From NCBI GenBank assembly GCA_964629635.1, contig CAZVQS010000001.1, forward strand, positions 434,001 through 498,000: a stretch of DNA of 64,000 nucleotides. Direction: 5' to 3'. Below, in pieces: positions 49,688 through 57,989 of this stretch. The position numbers and the translations under genes were made by a program. Within the stretch, counting starts at the first letter, position 1, and each line of letters opens with the position of its first letter. The notes under the pieces are model-generated. The model worked only from the letters and a program-made list of their open reading frames with translations, did no database searches and was not told the DNA's origin. Origin of the DNA: YC2-FULL-38-9 sp964629635. Lineage in GTDB: Bacteria; Patescibacteriota; Microgenomatia; UBA1406; GWC2-37-13.

Positions 49688-50245
49688 TCACGAGATCCTT
49701 GAAGGATCTGTCGGAAGATCAAGCTGTCTTAAATCGGTCGCATGGTGCCGGGTGAGTGCGTCTTTTACTTCATCCTTCCGGATGTCACGCGAAGGCACCG
49801 CAAGCAGAATGCCTCCGGCCCGGATCTGTTCTTCATATCGCTGCGCTTCCTCTTTCGGGATGCCGACTCCGACAAGGGCGCCGAGCAATCCTCCGGCCAA
49901 TGCCCCACCGACTGCGCCTGATGCGGTAGCTGCCGCCGCACCGGTAAGCCCGAATGCGGTTGCGATCGGGCCGGCCACGAGAAGCGGCCCCAGGCCCGGA
50001 ATGGTTATCGCGCCAATGCCGACCAGAAGTCCGGCAAGCGCCCCGATTGCGCCGCCGGCGGTTGCGCCCGATGCGGCTCCCTGTCCTACCTGAACTCCGG
50101 TATTCTGCGCCATTTCTTCAGCCTTGCGGGCTTCGCGCATGACGACGGACATTTCCTTCGGATCATATCCGAGGTCCTTCAATTCTTCGATCGCGTTTTC
50201 ACTGTCTCTCTGGTTTTGAAACATGCCGATTACGGTAACTGCCAT
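49688..50245 (-). CDS. General stress protein 17M-like, glycine-zipper protein
   Basis: 185 residues. The N-terminal 50 match the YflT/GSP17M heat-induced domain (VIGMFQNQRDSENAIEEL, YDPKEMSVVMREARKAEE). A long Gly/Ala-rich hydrophobic section (TAGGAIGALAGLLVGIGAI, SGAVGGALAGGLLGALVG) looks like a membrane-embedded glycine zipper. The C-terminus has EEAQRYEEQIRAGGILLAV. It is a membrane-associated stress protein. Confidence 0.8.
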   Translation of the reverse strand: MAVTVIGMFQNQRDSENAIEELKDLGYDPKEMSVVMREARKAEEMAQNTGVQVGQGAASGATAGGAIGALAGLLVGIGAITIPGLGPLLVAGPIATAFGLTGAAAATASGAVGGALAGGLLGALVGVGIPKEEAQRYEEQIRAGGILLAVPSRDIRKDEVKDALTRHHATDLRQLDLPTDPSRIS

Positions 50246-50309
50246 ATGAAAAAAGAGGAAATAGTAATGCCTTATGCTAGTAAAGAAAAGGAATAAAGCA
50301 ATAAATACC

Positions 50310-50324
50310 AGGTAATGATTACCT
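50310..50324. promoter_or_regulatory. Palindrome AGGTAAT-G-ATTACCT, operator candidate
   Basis: A perfect 7-bp inverted repeat around one base, between two divergent genes (50246-50425). It sits about 65 bases upstream of the 49688-50245 gene start and 100 bases from the next gene. It may bind a dimeric regulator. Confidence 0.4.
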
Positions 50325-50413
50325 ATGAAAGACCGGCCCTTGCCAGCAATGTACGTGTTTGGTTTCTTAATGAATGTTTATCAGCCCCACAACGGGCGAT
50401 CACAATAGTCGGG

Positions 50414-50425
50414 TACATTGGCTCC
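50414..50425 (+). promoter_or_regulatory. -10 of the coiled-coil/DUF5665 pair
   Basis: TACATT (50414-50419) ends 6 bases before the ATG at 50426, which favours that start over the ATG at 50315. Confidence 0.45.
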
Positions 50426-50617
50426 ATGACGGAACCTCCCCCCGAAGACGCACAATCGGAAATTACTTTGATTGAAACCCGTATCCGGCAGCTCAAGGAA
50501 ACGCTTGCGGCAACGGAGAGCCGGGAATTGAAAGCGAGCCTCAACAGGGAGATCCACATGCTGGAAAAAAGAAAACTACAGGCGCAACACAAACAGGAGG
50601 AAGAGCAAAATGGTTGA
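50426..50617 (+). CDS. Small charged coiled-coil protein
   Basis: 63 residues from MTEPPPEDAQ. Mostly one charged helix (ITLIETRIRQLKETLAATES, RELKASLNREIHMLEKRKLQ). No family motif. It overlaps the DUF5665 membrane gene by 8 bases and is probably its partner. Confidence 0.55.
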   Translation: MTEPPPEDAQSEITLIETRIRQLKETLAATESRELKASLNREIHMLEKRKLQAQHKQEEEQNG

Positions 50618-50861
50618 CCGGGAAAAAGAGGGCGTACAAAAAATGGAGCATTTTTTGCAGGCGGTTGAGGACCTGTATCCTTCAACGAAACAGCTCATCT
50701 GGCGCAGTTTCCTGCGCGGAATATTCATGGGGCTCGGTACGACGGTCGGCGTATCGATCGTGCTTGCATTGCTGACGTTTCTTGTTTCGCTTCTCGCGTA
50801 CAATCCCGTATTCAGAGACATTATCGAGTCACTGAAGCTGCGCGATTACCTCAGGAGGTAG
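50610..50861 (+). CDS. DUF5665-type small membrane protein
   Basis: 83 residues. A polar N-terminal part (MEHFLQAVEDLYPSTKQLIW) then RSFLRGIFMGLGTTVGVSIVLALLTFLVSLL, the single TM typical of DUF5665, and a basic end (LKLRDYLRR). Function is unknown. It is coupled to the upstream coiled-coil gene. The last 11 bases overlap the cupin-like gene on the other strand. Confidence 0.7.
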   Translation: MVDREKEGVQKMEHFLQAVEDLYPSTKQLIWRSFLRGIFMGLGTTVGVSIVLALLTFLVSLLAYNPVFRDIIESLKLRDYLRR

Positions 50862-51183
50862 CCGGTTCCTTAAACTCGATCAGTATCGCTTCCGTATCAG
50901 TGTCCCCCGTGTTTTCCCCGATATGCGTTTGCGCCTCCAACCAGATGGTGTCGCCGGCTTTGAATTCCCGCTCGATATGCTTGCCGCTTGACGTATGGAT
51001 CGTGCGTTTGAAAGGGGAGAGGGCATAGAGGTAAAACTTGGGATGCTTGTGCTGATTGGTTTTCTCCCCGGGTTTGTCATGGTAGTAAAGGATGCGCAGT
51101 GCCGCGGTTTCGAAAACGACTTTATATTTGCCCGGGTCCGAAATGACGGCGTCGCGGGTATCGAATTCATCCATGAACAGCAT
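50851..51183 (-). CDS. Cupin-like protein
   Basis: 110 residues from MLFMDEFDTRD. A beta-barrel pattern with LRILYYHDKPGEKTNQHKHPKFYLYAL (metal-site His pair) and REFKAGDTIWLEAQTHIGENTGDTDTEAILIEF, the two cupin motifs in modified form. Single-domain cupins of this size have varied enzymatic or sensing roles. TATCAT lies 5 bases before the ATG. Confidence 0.7.
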   Translation of the reverse strand: MLFMDEFDTRDAVISDPGKYKVVFETAALRILYYHDKPGEKTNQHKHPKFYLYALSPFKRTIHTSSGKHIEREFKAGDTIWLEAQTHIGENTGDTDTEAILIEFKEPATS

Positions 51184-51324
51184 GCTTGATGATATACGTG
51201 CACCTGCACGGCTGGACCTGACCGCGGTAAGCAATGGGTAAAAATTTGAGCCCGAACGCGAATCATTACACAAGCGGTACCCCGGATTGATGTCTTTGTA
51301 CCGGAAAGGGAATAGCATTCCGTT

Positions 51325-51747
51325 ATGAAGAAACTGTTGTTTATCGTGTTTGCCGGAGTTTTGTCTTACGCCGCTTCAGGTTGGCTGGCGGGAATACTGA
51401 TACAAAATGAAATTACGGTGCAGGATGAACCGCACGCGAAACGGAGAGGGACATCGGGCAGCGCTTTCATCCCTGAACCGACGCGGGTTCCGGACGCGGA
51501 TATGGTACGGATCCCTGCGTCCCAGGATATTGTTCCGGCGTTTGATCCCGATGAGTTTTCCGTATCACCCACGGGTTTTCCGGCTGCCGGCAGGGGGATA
51601 TCGTTTTCCGTTCCGGCGACCGCCATGTCGCCTGCCCCTGAAACGCCTTCCGCAACGCCTGATGCGGAGTTGGCGCCCGTTGATGCTCCGGGAATCAGTG
51701 TTGAGTCACCTCTATACGCGCTCCTTCTGTTGTTGCGTGTACTTTGA
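51325..51747 (+). CDS. Membrane-anchored Pro/Thr-rich protein
   Basis: 140 residues. Signal or anchor (KKLLFIVFAGVLSYAASGWL), then a low-complexity Pro/Ala/Ser/Thr-rich region (residues 50-120) and a hydrophobic end (LYALLLLLRVL). Its 3' end overlaps the convergent ldcA by 53 bases, more than any other pair here. It could be real or an artefact of that overlap. Confidence 0.45.
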   Translation: MKKLLFIVFAGVLSYAASGWLAGILIQNEITVQDEPHAKRRGTSGSAFIPEPTRVPDADMVRIPASQDIVPAFDPDEFSVSPTGFPAAGRGISFSVPATAMSPAPETPSATPDAELAPVDAPGISVESPLYALLLLLRVL

Positions 51748-52681
51748 CGGTGCCTCCGACCGGAAACGTGATTTTCGGATCCGAATGGCCGAAATCGACA
51801 TCCGCGATGACCGGAAGTCCCGCCAGTTCCTTTTTCGTTTCGATGATTTTTCGGAGTAGATCCCTGTTCATTTTGCTTGCTTTCTGAAAACGGCCGATGA
51901 CAAGCGCGGCAACTCCGGCGAAGCCCGGCTGGTGGATGAGGGACTGGAGGTCGCGGTCGAACGTGTGGGGAACGGTTTCGTAATCGTCTTCGACAAAAAG
52001 AACGCTATCAGCAAGATCGGGCATATATCGGGTTCCCTGCAGCAAGTTCAGGGTGCACAGGTTTGCGCCGATTATCGTTCCCTCCGCTGCTCCTTCATGG
52101 ATGACGTCAAAACCGGGATTAGCGATGAGTTCCCTTTTGTCCTGGTCCAGGTACCAGGCGTCGTCCGACCAGTGCCGGGAGGGGAGGATTTCAAAGGGCG
52201 CATCTTCCATGAGGCATTTTTTAAAATACTCAAAGGTATAGTCGAAATGTTTCTTCTGGCCGAAGGAGGAATAGTGGGGTCCGGAATAGGTGACGAGTCC
52301 GGCTTTCGCGAAAAACGCGTTGTTGAGCGCGGTGATATCCGAGTACCCGCACAGGATCTTGGGGTTGTCTCTCACCAGGTCCCAGTCGATATAATCCAGA
52401 AGCTGGTTGCTGTTGAATCCACCGATCACCGTAATGACCGCCTTGACAGCGGGATCCGCAAATGCCTCGTGAAGGTCTTCAATGCGGGACTGAATAGGGG
52501 AGGAGTTGAATTCGTCCTGTTCGGTTACGTGTTTTCCGAATGACAGCTTGAGTCCCAGCTGCCTGAACCTCTCGTTTGCGATTTCCTTGGTTTTGGCGCT
52601 CAGGAGTCCCAGGCTCCGGGAAGGAGCGATGATGCGCACTTCGTCGCCGGGTTTGAGTTTGGCAGGTATGAGTTTGGACAT
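51695..52681 (-). CDS. LD-carboxypeptidase (S66 family)
   Basis: 328 residues. The S66 nucleophile Ser is in LCGYSDITALNNAFF. The start KPGDEVRIIAPSRSL, the FNSNQLLDYIDWDLVRDNPK block and the C-terminal GAAEGTIIGANLCTLNLLQGT and FVEDDYETVPHTFDRDLQSL are conserved. It trims D-Ala from muropeptides or, as in MccF, cleaves a peptide antibiotic. LdcA and MccF types cannot be separated here. It has an extended -10 (TGC-TAGAAT) 6 bases before the ATG. Confidence 0.87.
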   Translation of the reverse strand: MSKLIPAKLKPGDEVRIIAPSRSLGLLSAKTKEIANERFRQLGLKLSFGKHVTEQDEFNSSPIQSRIEDLHEAFADPAVKAVITVIGGFNSNQLLDYIDWDLVRDNPKILCGYSDITALNNAFFAKAGLVTYSGPHYSSFGQKKHFDYTFEYFKKCLMEDAPFEILPSRHWSDDAWYLDQDKRELIANPGFDVIHEGAAEGTIIGANLCTLNLLQGTRYMPDLADSVLFVEDDYETVPHTFDRDLQSLIHQPGFAGVAALVIGRFQKASKMNRDLLRKIIETKKELAGLPVIADVDFGHSDPKITFPVGGTVKVHATTEGARIEVTQH

Positions 52682-52696
52682 GATTCAATTCTAGCA
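52682..52696 (-). promoter_or_regulatory. Extended -10 of the LD-carboxypeptidase gene, leaderless
   Basis: Minus-strand TGC-TAGAAT (hexamer 52688-52693) ends 6 bases before the ATG at 52681. Confidence 0.65.
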
Positions 52697-52817
52697 CAGT
52701 TTGTTTTCAGACGTCCGTAGGGCTAGGTATTGGTAGAAAAATGGATGTATTCAGGTATAATATATACATATTGGATACATACTTGTAATTTTAACTTCCG
52801 TCATGTATAATATCCTT

Positions 52818-52829
52818 TAGTATTTTACT
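52818..52829 (+). promoter_or_regulatory. -10 of the 313-aa gene, leaderless
   Basis: TAGTAT (52818-52823) ends 6 bases before the ATG at 52830. Two further TATAAT sequences lie 20-65 bases upstream in this AT-rich gap. Confidence 0.5.
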
Positions 52830-53771
52830 ATGAGTAACGAAAGCTTAAGAGCGACAGCGCACCGCATAAGGAACGCACACAATCCGGAGAACTTCGAACA
52901 ACCCTCCGGCAACGGATGGATAGAGGAGTGTTTCCCTGCCGGCAACCGGGAGGCGGTAATAGGCCCTACCCTTCCCGAAGCGCAGGGAAAATGGGCTCCT
53001 ATTGTCAACATGATGAACTCGTTTGCACAGGCTTCGCTTTCGACACTCAAACAGAGAAACGACTTCAGCGAGTCAAACGCCGGGTACCTCTACTTTACCC
53101 TTCCCGCGGCCGCAGCGCTTACCAACGCGGCTCTTGAACATCCGGACGCATCCACGTTTATCCTTCCCCAGACATCAAACGGAAGCCAGCCGAAACAGGC
53201 GGTATTCTATGATTGGGATTGTGATAAAGCGCGGGTGAATACCGCGGAAATGGAGCTCCGGTCAAACCGCCTTACCGGAATTTATGACGGGGAGAAAACG
53301 AATACCCTGCCGACCGATCCCGGTTCGGAACGGATGCAGATCAAAGTGGGATTGACGGAGCTTGATCCCCGGGATCTTGCCAAGCTGGAAAGCTCGCGCC
53401 TTGCCATGGAAACGGCCATGAATTTTTCGGACGGGTGCGCAAATCCTTCAAAGATCAGTACAATACAGAACCTTGCCGCAAACGCTCTCGCATATCTGGG
53501 GAATTTCTGGGAATCACGTTTATCCGTATCATACGTTGTTTCCTATTACGACGCCCAGAGGAAAACGGTCGATTCGGAAACACTCGGATCGGTCAACCTG
53601 CTCCTGTATCCCGACCGGCGCGTGGGACTTGAATTTTGGACCGGCAACGGCAAGGATCCGCAGCGTATCGCAAGAACAGTGCTTGAACAGGGGCAGATAT
53701 CGTATGAAGATGCGGACTCCCTCTGCGATGCGGTGCATAAGAGCCTCGTCTACAAGGCAAAAAAGAAGTAA
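52830..53771 (+). CDS. Hypothetical protein, 313 aa
   Basis: A soluble 313-residue protein with no signal, TM or recognised domain. Mixed alpha/beta text such as AGYLYFTLPAAAALTNAALEH and SVNLLLYPDRRVGLEFWTG. It has two Cys residues in the middle region (DWDCDKARV and GCANPS). Convergent with the PNP-like gene, 1 base apart. Confidence 0.6.
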   Translation: MSNESLRATAHRIRNAHNPENFEQPSGNGWIEECFPAGNREAVIGPTLPEAQGKWAPIVNMMNSFAQASLSTLKQRNDFSESNAGYLYFTLPAAAALTNAALEHPDASTFILPQTSNGSQPKQAVFYDWDCDKARVNTAEMELRSNRLTGIYDGEKTNTLPTDPGSERMQIKVGLTELDPRDLAKLESSRLAMETAMNFSDGCANPSKISTIQNLAANALAYLGNFWESRLSVSYVVSYYDAQRKTVDSETLGSVNLLLYPDRRVGLEFWTGNGKDPQRIARTVLEQGQISYEDADSLCDAVHKSLVYKAKKK

Positions 53772-53772
53772 C

Positions 53773-54894
53773 TTATTTCAACTTTCCCTGAATCGAAAAA
53801 TCCGGCATGGGCTGGGACAGGCGGGGATCATAGGAATCCCCGAAACGCAGCAGCATATCCCGGTGCGCAGCTCCCGCGGCAAAGGCCGCACCGACTACGG
53901 CATTGTGGTCGACAACCAGACTCTGCTCACCGCCTACCGCATCGGTTGCAAGACCAAGCGCGAGCACTTTAAAGTCCTCTTCTCCCTCAAACGTCTGCCG
54001 CATCGTCGCAAGCTCCGCGGTTATTCCCATGTCGTAAAGAAGCGAGAGCTTTTCAGGTCCCTGTTCCCCGAACACCTGTTTCGCGACAATCCCCAGATTA
54101 CCGGCGCGCGCTTTCTCAAGAGCCGCATCCAGGAGGCCGACTTCCAGGAAGCTCTGGTATTCGGTGGTGCCCGGCGTTCCGCAGGCTGCTGTCGGATACA
54201 TAGTGCCGTATCCGTTATCAAGCGCAAACTGCGCGTATCGTTTTGCAAGTTCCAGGTTGCTTGCCCGACCGGCTTTGGGCTGGAAATGGGAGCCGGTGTA
54301 TGTATCCAGTATTCCTCGGGGTCCGTGGCCCGGATGGACGGTGTTGCTCAGTTCCGTATCGTCGATAATGAGCCCGACGTCTCCCGGTTTGAGACTGCTG
54401 TCTTCCCTGACGCCGACCAGATAGGTAAGGACAAACAGGGGATCGAAACCGCGCGCCCTTTGGCGCCGGGCGATTTCCTTCCAGGTCTGGAGCGGGCGGG
54501 CGACGATCATGGGTCCGTCCTCGTACCCGGTCCATTCGTTCGGGTGCGCTCGTCCGTTCATGAATGTTTTGTCGCCGATGGCGGATATGGTGCCGGCATG
54601 GCCGTAAATATCCGGAGGAGGGAACCCCGCAAATACTTCATCCCCGCATGCGCCGATGATCTGTGCGCCTTCCGGACTGTTGAAGCCGGCGGTAAAAAGA
54701 TGGATGGTATTGGGAAGGGGGATACCGAGGCGCGAGTAATGCGCTTCTATCGCATCCGCTCCCTGCGTGATTGCAGCCACTTCCCTCATCTGGCGGTTCT
54801 GCCGCTTTTCAGCCATTGCGGCCGTTTCGGCACGGAGCTGACTTAAGGGAGATGCGGTTGAGATCCTGCCGATCTGTCGTGCAAGTTCTGACAT
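53773..54894 (-). CDS. Purine nucleoside phosphorylase-like protein, divergent
   Basis: 373 residues. The PNP fold is visible: GCGDEVF-type phosphate area, TFMNGRAHPNEWTGYEDGPM (like QGRxHxYEG), LTYLVGVREDSSLKPGDVGLI, DTELSNTVHPGHGPRG and THxG-like GSHFQPKAG. It extends beyond the standard 270-280 residues, with an N-terminal helix of about 60 residues and a C-terminal part. It could salvage purine nucleosides or have lost activity; key positions are changed. Confidence 0.7.
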   Translation of the reverse strand: MSELARQIGRISTASPLSQLRAETAAMAEKRQNRQMREVAAITQGADAIEAHYSRLGIPLPNTIHLFTAGFNSPEGAQIIGACGDEVFAGFPPPDIYGHAGTISAIGDKTFMNGRAHPNEWTGYEDGPMIVARPLQTWKEIARRQRARGFDPLFVLTYLVGVREDSSLKPGDVGLIIDDTELSNTVHPGHGPRGILDTYTGSHFQPKAGRASNLELAKRYAQFALDNGYGTMYPTAACGTPGTTEYQSFLEVGLLDAALEKARAGNLGIVAKQVFGEQGPEKLSLLYDMGITAELATMRQTFEGEEDFKVLALGLATDAVGGEQSLVVDHNAVVGAAFAAGAAHRDMLLRFGDSYDPRLSQPMPDFSIQGKLK

Positions 54895-54948
54895 AGGGAT
54901 TTGCTGCCATTGTAGGCTATCGTATCGGTGAAATCAAGCTGTAACGCT

Positions 54949-55854
54949 TTATCCCGCCGTTACGAGGTTGTACGATGTCGTACCAAGACCGAGCGATTGG
55001 GCATACCCGAATATTTCGCTCCCTTCAAAGGGCTTTTTGTTTTCCCGTTTCGAAAGCATGTCAAAGCATGCCTTGTCGATCGCCAGCGGGTCCATCGATG
55101 CGAAAATACCCAGGTCCGGATACAGGGGTTTGAGTGGAATTCCGTCGCAGTCGCAGTCTGAAACGAGGTTGATGGCGTAGGTTACGTACAGGTGGTTTTT
55201 GCCGACTGCCGCAGCTGCCGCATATTCGGCGGTCCGTTCCAAAAACGGCGTGACCGGCTGGAGATTCCTGCGGTCGCCCCAGTTGATGGTGCCGTCGTCC
55301 GGCGGCGTTTTGATGGTGTGTATTTCCATTTTGCCGCGGCGTGAGGCGAATCCGATGCCGAGCATCTTGATCGCCGCCCCGAAACCCGCCATGCCGTGTC
55401 CCTTAAAATGATTGAGAACCAGCACCTGTTTTTTGTTGGCGAGAAGGGTGGCGATTTTGGCGGTCTTGAAATGTTTACCGCCCCGCACCGGAACCGGTAC
55501 GTCATCCACCATACTGCCCCCGTCCGCGATCACGAAGGGTATCCGGGTGAATCCGTGTTCCTTCACGGCTTCCAGATGGTCGGCTTTGTTGGTGCGCCTG
55601 CCGGTTACCGTGTTGGTTTCGATGAAGTATGTTTTGACGTGTTTTTCCTCCAGGTAATCGATGATGCGGTCATAGTTTTCCGCTTTGTTGTATGAAACGT
55701 TTCCCGGTTCGCCGGGGTGGATCTTGAGGGGCAGTTCGGGTCCCAGCTCCACCTGTTCCTTTTCAAGAAGCGTTTTGAAGACGGCAAGGGCCTCTTCGGG
55801 GTAGCTGCTTTTCGGAGCGGTAACGGGGATAAAATATACGTTTGATGGTGTCAT
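54949..55854 (-). CDS. DUF362-family protein
   Basis: 301 residues. DUF362 blocks: KTYFIETNTVTGRRTNKADHLEAVKEHGF, IPFVIADGGSMVDDVPVPVRGGKHFKTAKIATLL, LNHFKGHGMAGFGAAIKMLGIGFASRRGK. The Cys cluster SDCDCDGIPLKP may hold a metal. Some relatives carry a 4Fe-4S ferredoxin domain; none is seen here. Function is unknown, possibly a lyase or metal-binding enzyme. Confidence 0.82.
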   Translation of the reverse strand: MTPSNVYFIPVTAPKSSYPEEALAVFKTLLEKEQVELGPELPLKIHPGEPGNVSYNKAENYDRIIDYLEEKHVKTYFIETNTVTGRRTNKADHLEAVKEHGFTRIPFVIADGGSMVDDVPVPVRGGKHFKTAKIATLLANKKQVLVLNHFKGHGMAGFGAAIKMLGIGFASRRGKMEIHTIKTPPDDGTINWGDRRNLQPVTPFLERTAEYAAAAAVGKNHLYVTYAINLVSDCDCDGIPLKPLYPDLGIFASMDPLAIDKACFDMLSKRENKKPFEGSEIFGYAQSLGLGTTSYNLVTAG

Positions 55855-55868
55855 AGGAACCTATTGTA
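55855..55868 (-). promoter_or_regulatory. -10 of the DUF362 gene, leaderless
   Basis: Minus-strand TACAAT (55863-55868) ends 8 bases before the ATG at 55854. Confidence 0.6.
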
Positions 55869-55888
55869 ACAGAAAAATCCGTTCTTCG

Positions 55889-56329
55889 TCAGTGCTGCCA
55901 GACGGCGTAGCCTTTCAAACGAAGCTGGTCGGCAAGCTGCTTTTCCATTGCGGCGGCGTATGTTCCGTCCATGAGGGGATTGTACGGAAAGTACAGGTCC
56001 GGCCTGAGGCGCAATCCGTATACGCCCGGGTAATAGCTTCCGCGTGTTTTGCCGCCTCCCCTGACAAACTCCCTGAATTCCTCGTGTCCGGAACAAAAGC
56101 AGGTGTACCCGAGCTTGTTTTTTTTCGCGTGAAGCTGATGTTGCTTGAACCGGCAGACGCAGGTATGGGAAGTCGACCCCACATACAGGCAGTCGTTCCC
56201 GTTTCTATAGCGGGGGTTTTTTGCCATAAAGCGTTTGTTTTTCGTGAGTTCGTAATCGAGCTCGATCACATAGAGGTGATATGCGCCGCATTTGAGATGG
56301 CCGGAGCACCGCCGGCAATGGGTATTCAT
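55889..56329 (-). CDS. GIY-YIG-like nuclease-fold protein
   Basis: 146 residues. An N-terminal CxxC...C stretch (HCRRCSGHLKCG), then HLYVIELD and CLYVGSTSHTCVCRFKQHQ, which match the GIY-YIG strands and the catalytic R/H helix. The end has the Glu helix (AAAMEKQLADQLRLKGYAVW). Small, single-domain members of this type are found in many genomes with unknown targets. Confidence 0.7.
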   Translation of the reverse strand: MNTHCRRCSGHLKCGAYHLYVIELDYELTKNKRFMAKNPRYRNGNDCLYVGSTSHTCVCRFKQHQLHAKKNKLGYTCFCSGHEEFREFVRGGGKTRGSYYPGVYGLRLRPDLYFPYNPLMDGTYAAAMEKQLADQLRLKGYAVWQH

Positions 56330-56332
56330 CGC

Positions 56333-56509
56333 TTAGAATCCGAAGAATTTGAATACCAGATAAAAAAGGAAGTATACGAGGAAAAGCGCACCGAAAAGCA
56401 GCGGCACAACTTTCGTGAAAAAAACCGAAAGGATTTCGATGAAAAACTCCATGAGTATTTTCAGGTTCTGGAGCGGATCGACGCTTGTCCGGTTTTCAGG
56501 GTTTGGCAC
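56333..56509 (-). CDS. Small single-TM protein
   Basis: 58 residues, GTG start chosen because TACAAT ends 6 bases upstream. A polar N-terminus and one strong TM (FFTKVVPLLFGALFLVYFLFYLVFKFF). No family. It is separated by 3 bases from the GIY-YIG gene, so they form one transcript. Confidence 0.5.
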   Translation of the reverse strand: MPNPENRTSVDPLQNLKILMEFFIEILSVFFTKVVPLLFGALFLVYFLFYLVFKFFGF

Positions 56510-56521
56510 GCTTAGATTGTA
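56510..56521 (-). promoter_or_regulatory. -10 of the small TM gene, leaderless GTG
   Basis: Minus-strand TACAAT (56516-56521) ends 6 bases before the GTG at 56509. Confidence 0.5.
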
Positions 56522-56566
56522 TACCCGGACCGTATGGTTTTGCAAACGGTAGGGGACAAACTGCTA

Positions 56567-56578
56567 TATAATATATCT
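56567..56578 (+). promoter_or_regulatory. -10 of the EamA gene, leaderless
   Basis: TATAAT (56567-56572) ends 6 bases before the ATG at 56579. The longer frame from 56534 would run through the promoter. Confidence 0.65.
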
Positions 56579-57001
56579 ATGACCTGGTATATAGCCGCTC
56601 TGCTTTCCGCTGTTTTTGCCGCGCTTACGTCCATCCTCGCCAAAATCGGTATTAAGGATATAAACAGCAACCTCGCGACCGCCATCAGGACGAGCGTGAT
56701 ACTCGTTTTCTCCTGGGGCATCGTATTCGCGCAGGGGCTTGCGCCGTCGGTTGGCAAAATCGGGAAAGCGAGCTGGATATTCCTGGTCCTGTCGGGTATC
56801 GCAACGGGCCTGTCCTGGCTGTTTTATTTTTACGCGCTCAAAGTCGGACAGGCGAACAAAGTCGTGCCGATAGACAAACTGAGCCTTATTTTTACCATCA
56901 TCCTTGCGGCGCTTCTCCTCAGGGAAAAGATCTCCCTCCAGATCGCGCTCGGCGCGGTCCTCATCACCGTCGGGACCCTCATGATCTCCTTCGCGAAGTA
57001 A
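56579..57001 (+). CDS. Single-EamA-domain (EmrE-like) transporter
   Basis: 140 residues, four to five TM helices: WYIAALLSAVFAALTSILAK, TSVILVFSWGIVFAQG, SWIFLVLSGIATGLSWLFYFYALKVG and FTIILAALLLREKISLQIALGAVLITVG. A half-size DMT transporter that would work as a dimer. The substrate is unknown. It ends 2 bases before the convergent gene. Confidence 0.85.
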   Translation: MTWYIAALLSAVFAALTSILAKIGIKDINSNLATAIRTSVILVFSWGIVFAQGLAPSVGKIGKASWIFLVLSGIATGLSWLFYFYALKVGQANKVVPIDKLSLIFTIILAALLLREKISLQIALGAVLITVGTLMISFAK

Positions 57002-57003
57002 AC

Positions 57004-57825
57004 TCAAGGGAGCATATAGCCGGAAAATATCATGCGCTGCATGACAAGTGTCGGAAATTCGTCCGACAACAGGTACAGCAGGTCGGGGAAGTTTTTCTTT
57101 TTCATGATGAGCTTGAGCGTTTCGTTTATGGGGGAAAAGAGGGGATTCGGAAAGAGGGGGATCGACAGGAGGATGAGCCGTTCCAGCCCCACCCGCATGA
57201 TGAGGAACTCTTCGGTTTTCATGTACTGCATGAAATCGCTCCGGCATAGTTCCAGGAAATCCTTCAACAGGTTCAGTTCGACGGCCTTGGGCGAGGAGGA
57301 GGTGAGGGATGTGGGGGAAAGGATCAGCTCCGCTCCGGTCATCGCTTCATTGTAAAGCGTTTCGTTTTCGCGGAACGGTGAAGAAGCCGCATCAAAACTC
57401 CTGCCGGTTCCGGGGAGTTTTTTGGCGGCGACCGCCCAGCCCTTGACCGCTTCCCTCAGGCTGATGAAAACGAAGGCAAGGGAGACGTTCATCCGGAATA
57501 TGTGTTCATTGTCTTTTGTGAAATTGTAGAAACCGGGTGAGTTTGCATATTTGGAAACCCATTCCCGGTATTCAACGCTCGGCGGCAGTGTTGTATTGAT
57601 GACGGACTGGATGTTTTCGCCTATCTCATGGGCAAGGTTCCGGAACCGGGGATCCTGCACGATGCGGACGATCTGGTCCGCCACATACACGAAATACTCT
57701 TCGTACGGCGCGATGAAGGTAAAAAATACGGGTACCACCGGCGAGACGAACGCGCGTTTGATTTCCTCATACTTCAGTTTTATCAGGCCGGTCGCTTCTT
57801 TTTCGGTAATGGCGGGATTTGGCAT
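57004..57825 (-). CDS. Helical protein, possibly DehI-like
   Basis: 273 residues from MPNPAITEKEATGLIK. All helical, with repeated YEEIKRAFVSPVVPVFFTFIAPYEEYF and LREAVKGWAVAAKKLPGTG, a pattern seen in halocarboxylic-acid-dehalogenase (DehI) family proteins. The match is from memory and weak. There is no signal or TM. A longer start at 57882 is possible but adds a non-conserved stretch. Confidence 0.55.
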   Translation of the reverse strand: MPNPAITEKEATGLIKLKYEEIKRAFVSPVVPVFFTFIAPYEEYFVYVADQIVRIVQDPRFRNLAHEIGENIQSVINTTLPPSVEYREWVSKYANSPGFYNFTKDNEHIFRMNVSLAFVFISLREAVKGWAVAAKKLPGTGRSFDAASSPFRENETLYNEAMTGAELILSPTSLTSSSPKAVELNLLKDFLELCRSDFMQYMKTEEFLIMRVGLERLILLSIPLFPNPLFSPINETLKLIMKKKNFPDLLYLLSDEFPTLVMQRMIFSGYMLP

Positions 57826-57972
57826 ACCATCACTATAGTACACGACGCTAAAAGATGTGTAAAAGTTTCCAACCCGTTTCACGCACCGTTCTTTCTTCTG
57901 TTTTGCCCATGCAGGCTAATATGACAACAGATGAACTGCGACTTTGCTTGTTACTTCAATTCTTCTCCCGGG

Positions 57973-57983
57973 AAAGGAGGTGA
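57973..57983 (+). promoter_or_regulatory. Strong Shine-Dalgarno of the DUF378 gene
   Basis: AAAGGAGGTGA lies 6 bases before the ATG at 57990, nearly the same as the site of the small secreted protein at 48.3 kb. This gene must have a real leader. Confidence 0.65.
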
Positions 57984-57989
57984 TGAACC

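Noticed and set aside
53473..54846. Plus-strand open frame (457 codons) opposite the PNP-like gene
   Set aside because: It begins inside the 52830 gene and runs antisense to a gene with PNP-like motifs; no promoter or domain.
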